Of a stretch of 9,776 nt of DNA, positions 7,656 to 9,776 are shown one piece after another. How positions within the stretch are numbered: the first letter of the stretch is position 1; each line of letters opens with the position of its first letter. This DNA is from an uncultured Clostridia bacterium (GTDB taxonomy: Bacteria; Bacillota_A; Clostridia; Christensenellales; UBA1242), in NCBI GenBank assembly GCA_947629895.1, contig CANRFP010000047.1, forward strand, positions 1 through 9,776, read 5' to 3'. The notes beneath the pieces were generated by a model. It was not told the origin of the DNA and made no database searches. It saw nothing but the letters and a program-made list of their open reading frames with translations. Made by a program: the position numbers and the translations under genes.

Positions 7656-8378
7656 TTATTTGGAATTTTCGCGTTGGCGGAGTATTTCATAAATTGCAAT
7701 GCCGGCACTCACACTCGCGTTCAAAGAATTAACGCTTCCGTGTAGGGGAAGGGTGACAATTCCGTCACAATAAGTGCGCAAGGATTGTTTCATGCCATTT
7801 CCTTCGCTGCCAATAACAACGCCAATTGGTCCCGTTAACTTTTCTTCGTAGATGCTTTTTCCGCCAACTTCGCAGGCATAAATCCAAAGCCCTGCCGCTT
7901 TTAAGTCATCAATCGCATCTTTCAAATTTGCCACGCGGGCAATTTTCATGTTTGCAATTGCTCCGGCGCTTGTCCTCACAACAGTTTCATTCACTTGGCA
8001 CGCACGCATTTTTGGAATGATTATTCCATCAACACCGGCGCACTCACAAGTTCTGATTATTGCGCCAAAATTGTGTGGGTCCTCAATTCCATCAAGCAGC
8101 ACAACAAAAGCATGCTCGTTTTTCTTGTTTTGCAAAATTTCTGCAACAGAAGAATATTCAAAATCAACCGTTTCGGCAATATATCCCTGATGATGGGCGG
8201 TCACAGACTTGGTGTCCAGCACTTTTTTTGGCAAAAATTCTATCTTTAAGTTGTTTTTGCGTGCAAGAGCAATCACATCATCTTTTCGCGAGATGAAATT
8301 TTTGTCTATCATAATTTTGTTTATTGTTGTGCCATTTTTTATTGCTTCAACAACTTGATTCCTTCCTTCAATGTTCAT
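7656..8378 (-). CDS. rlmB: 23S rRNA (guanosine-2'-O-)-methyltransferase RlmB, SpoU family
   Basis: A 240-residue SPOUT (knotted) methyltransferase. RlmB uses S-adenosylmethionine to methylate the ribose of G2251 (E. coli numbering) in the 23S P-loop. The N-terminal substrate-binding domain (about 1-75, with HHQGYIAE) precedes the three SpoU motifs: LDGIEDPHNFGAIIRT (95-110, Asn103 and Arg109), GVVIGSEGNGM (186-196) and LPLHGSVNSLNASVSAGIA (210-228), which forms the knot and cofactor site. All expected residues are present. ATG 8378 follows a GAGGT site by about 6 bases and lies 9 bases after mrnC, so cotranscription is likely. TrmH-like paralogues modify tRNA, but the N-terminal domain and mrnC neighbour support RlmB. 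Confidence 0.95.
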   Translation of the reverse strand: MNIEGRNQVVEAIKNGTTINKIMIDKNFISRKDDVIALARKNNLKIEFLPKKVLDTKSVTAHHQGYIAETVDFEYSSVAEILQNKKNEHAFVVLLDGIEDPHNFGAIIRTCECAGVDGIIIPKMRACQVNETVVRTSAGAIANMKIARVANLKDAIDDLKAAGLWIYACEVGGKSIYEEKLTGPIGVVIGSEGNGMKQSLRTYCDGIVTLPLHGSVNSLNASVSAGIAIYEILRQRENSK

Positions 8379-8387
8379 AAAAAACCT

Positions 8388-8750
8388 CTATTCAACTGAT
8401 TTTTTTAATATTTCTTCCAACTTTTGGGTGTTTGTCAAATATAAATAGCCCACAAGAGCTTCAAAACAGGTGGCTGCTTTGTAAGTTTTTTCATCACAGT
8501 TTTTGGCTGTGTGCTTTGGCTTGGCGTTTCTTGTTTTACGGACAATTTCCTTTTCGTCATCCGAAAGAGAGTCCATAATCTTTTCCAAAAATTGTGCTTG
8601 GGCGGCGGCGTTGCAGAACTTTTTTGCCCGCTCGTGATAATTTTCCATTTTAGTTTTTTCATGCTCCAAAACCCAAATTCTCACAAAGGCGGTGTGCACA
8701 GCATCGCCCAAAAACGCCAAAGCAAGAGGGGAAAGGTTTTCAATTTTCAT
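8388..8750 (-). CDS. mrnC: Mini-ribonuclease III
   Basis: A 120-residue RNase III domain without an RNA-binding domain, as in B. subtilis MrnC, which as a dimer trims 23S rRNA precursors. Core features are LSPLALAFLGDA with catalytic Asp16, TRNAKPKHTAKN (73-84) and ATCFEALVGYLYL with the metal-binding Glu97. Two departures from what I recall of the family: the glutamate four residues after the signature Asp-Ala (GDAIFE in Bacillus) is Thr20, and RRGRNAK reads RKTRNAK. The catalytic Asp/Glu pair is intact, so activity is expected. ATG 8750 has an AGGAG site that overlaps the ychF TAG stop. It sits directly upstream of rlmB, so 23S maturation and 23S methylation genes are paired, as in Bacillus. 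Confidence 0.92.
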   Translation of the reverse strand: MKIENLSPLALAFLGDAVHTAFVRIWVLEHEKTKMENYHERAKKFCNAAAQAQFLEKIMDSLSDDEKEIVRKTRNAKPKHTAKNCDEKTYKAATCFEALVGYLYLTNTQKLEEILKKSVE

Positions 8751-8758
8751 TTTTTCTC

Positions 8759-9776
8759 CTAATTGTTGAACCTAAACACAATCACATCGCCGTCTTGAAC
8801 AACATAGTCTTTGCCTTCCATTCTCACTTTGCCCTTCTCTTTTGCCTTCAAAACGCTGCCTGCTTCAATTAAATCGGCATAAGAGACAATTTCCGCTTTG
8901 ATGAATCCTTTTTCAAAATCGGTGTGTATTTTCCCTGCGGCCTCTGGTGCTTTTGTGCCTTTGGTGATTGTCCAAGCGCGCACTTCTTTTTCGCCGGCAG
9001 TGAGATAACTCATAAGCCCCAAAAGGTCATAACTTGCCACAACAAGTTTTTCAAGTCCGCTTGTTTTTATGCCAAGTTCTTCTTTAAACAGGGCACGCTC
9101 TTCCTTTTCAAGTCCAACAATTTCTTCTTCAATTTTTGCGCACAAAACAACCACTTTTGCGCCTTCTTTTTGGGCTATTTCGCGCACGCTTTCAACATAT
9201 TTGTTGTTTTCTTTTTCAATATCTTCTTCGCCAATGTTTGCCACATAAATCACAGGCTTGGCGGTGAGAAGAGCAAAGTTTTTCAAAAGCTTTCTTTCTT
9301 CTTCATTGAAAGGCAGTGTTCTTGCTTGTCCGCCAACTTCCAAAGTCTGTTTGATTCTGTTCATCATCTCAACTGCAAGCGTCAAAGATTTGTCCTTGTT
9401 TTGCCTTGCAATTTTTTCATTCTTTTCCAAAAATTTTGTCACTTGTTCAAGGTCGGCAAGGGCAAGTTCGGTTTCAATAACCTCAATGTCGCGTTTTGGG
9501 TCAATTGAGCCGCTCACATGGATTATTTTTTCATTTTCAAAACATCTCACCACGTGCACAATGGCATCAACTTCGCGGATGTGGCTTAAAAACTTGTTTC
9601 CAAGCCCTTCTCCATGACTTGCGCCAGCCACAAGCCCAGCAATGTCCACAAACTCAATGCTTGCAGGGGTGATTTTTTGCGTGTTATACATTTTTCCAAG
9701 AACTTCCAATCGCTCATCTGGAACGTCCACAATGCCAACATTTGGCTCAATGGTGCAAAAAGGATAGTTGGCACTT
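8759..9776 (-). CDS. ychF: Ribosome-binding ATPase YchF/EngD (5' end outside window)
   Basis: The last 338 residues of a universally conserved Obg-family P-loop ATPase that binds ribosomes. The reading frame is open to the right edge; the first visible residues [20 protein letters not shown] are the segment just after the P-loop, so roughly 25-30 residues, including the Walker A motif, lie outside. The GTG at 9730 is internal and not the start. Visible are [22 protein letters not shown] (switch II/G3), the altered specificity motif NIGE (NxxE instead of NKxD, which favours ATP over GTP), a long coiled-coil insertion, and the C-terminal TGS domain from about [19 protein letters not shown] to FRFNN. 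It heads the operon ychF-mrnC-rlmB-sigH within the window, in the place where Bacillus has cysS. Confidence 0.97.
   Translation of the reverse strand, partial: SANYPFCTIEPNVGIVDVPDERLEVLGKMYNTQKITPASIEFVDIAGLVAGASHGEGLGNKFLSHIREVDAIVHVVRCFENEKIIHVSGSIDPKRDIEVIETELALADLEQVTKFLEKNEKIARQNKDKSLTLAVEMMNRIKQTLEVGGQARTLPFNEEERKLLKNFALLTAKPVIYVANIGEEDIEKENNKYVESVREIAQKEGAKVVVLCAKIEEEIVGLEKEERALFKEELGIKTSGLEKLVVASYDLLGLMSYLTAGEKEVRAWTITKGTKAPEAAGKIHTDFEKGFIKAEIVSYADLIEAGSVLKAKEKGKVRMEGKDYVVQDGDVIVFRFNN

Noticed and set aside
7643..7708. Longer sigH beginning at the ATG at 7708 or 7690
   Set aside because: These starts lie inside rlmB and have no ribosome site, whereas TTG 7642 has AAAGGA at good spacing and follows the rlmB stop.
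9586..9774. Separate 62-codon minus-strand frame at the right edge
   Set aside because: It overlaps ychF in a different frame; the ychF frame is open to the edge and carries clear family motifs.

Overview
The window looks like chromosomal DNA from a low-GC Gram-positive (Firmicutes-type) bacterium, probably a clostridial or related uncultured lineage. The evidence is the AT-rich composition, strong AGGAG-type ribosome sites, clean sigma-A style promoters, a SigH-type sigma factor, and the gene run mrnC-rlmB-sigH, which is a Firmicutes synteny block. Nearly everything lies on the minus strand. The only convincing plus-strand gene is a Fic-domain gene.

Right to left (direction of transcription): a compact ribosome/RNA operon ychF (5' end outside the window) > mrnC > rlmB > sigH ends in a terminator overlapping the sigH stop. 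glnS follows with its own promoter, whose -35 box lies inside that terminator hairpin, and ends in its own terminator. Next come an eight-helix membrane protein of unknown function, its terminator, and an initiator tRNA-fMet gene with promoter and terminator. Past the tRNA is a second, broken copy of its 3' half. Then comes the plus-strand fic gene (about 3145-4233). The left end is a gyrB > MazG-like pyrophosphohydrolase > gyrA operon, divergent from fic, with gyrA running off the window.

Most genes are core housekeeping: translation and rRNA maturation on the right, DNA topology on the left. The unusual points are: (1) gyrB is split into two frames by what looks like a deletion of about 26 bases just after the ATP-lid motif; (2) the Fic protein next to gyrB has lost its catalytic histidine (IHPF to IQPF); (3) GlnRS departs from the consensus in both class I signatures (YIGH and TGKR); (4) a duplicated 3' tRNA-fMet remnant with its own terminator; (5) two genes without a Shine-Dalgarno site whose promoters place +1 on the ATG, suggesting leaderless mRNAs; (6) a MazG-type enzyme between gyrB and gyrA. 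I see no phage, transposase, CRISPR or classical defence operon. All family assignments are from reading the sequence; no database search was run.
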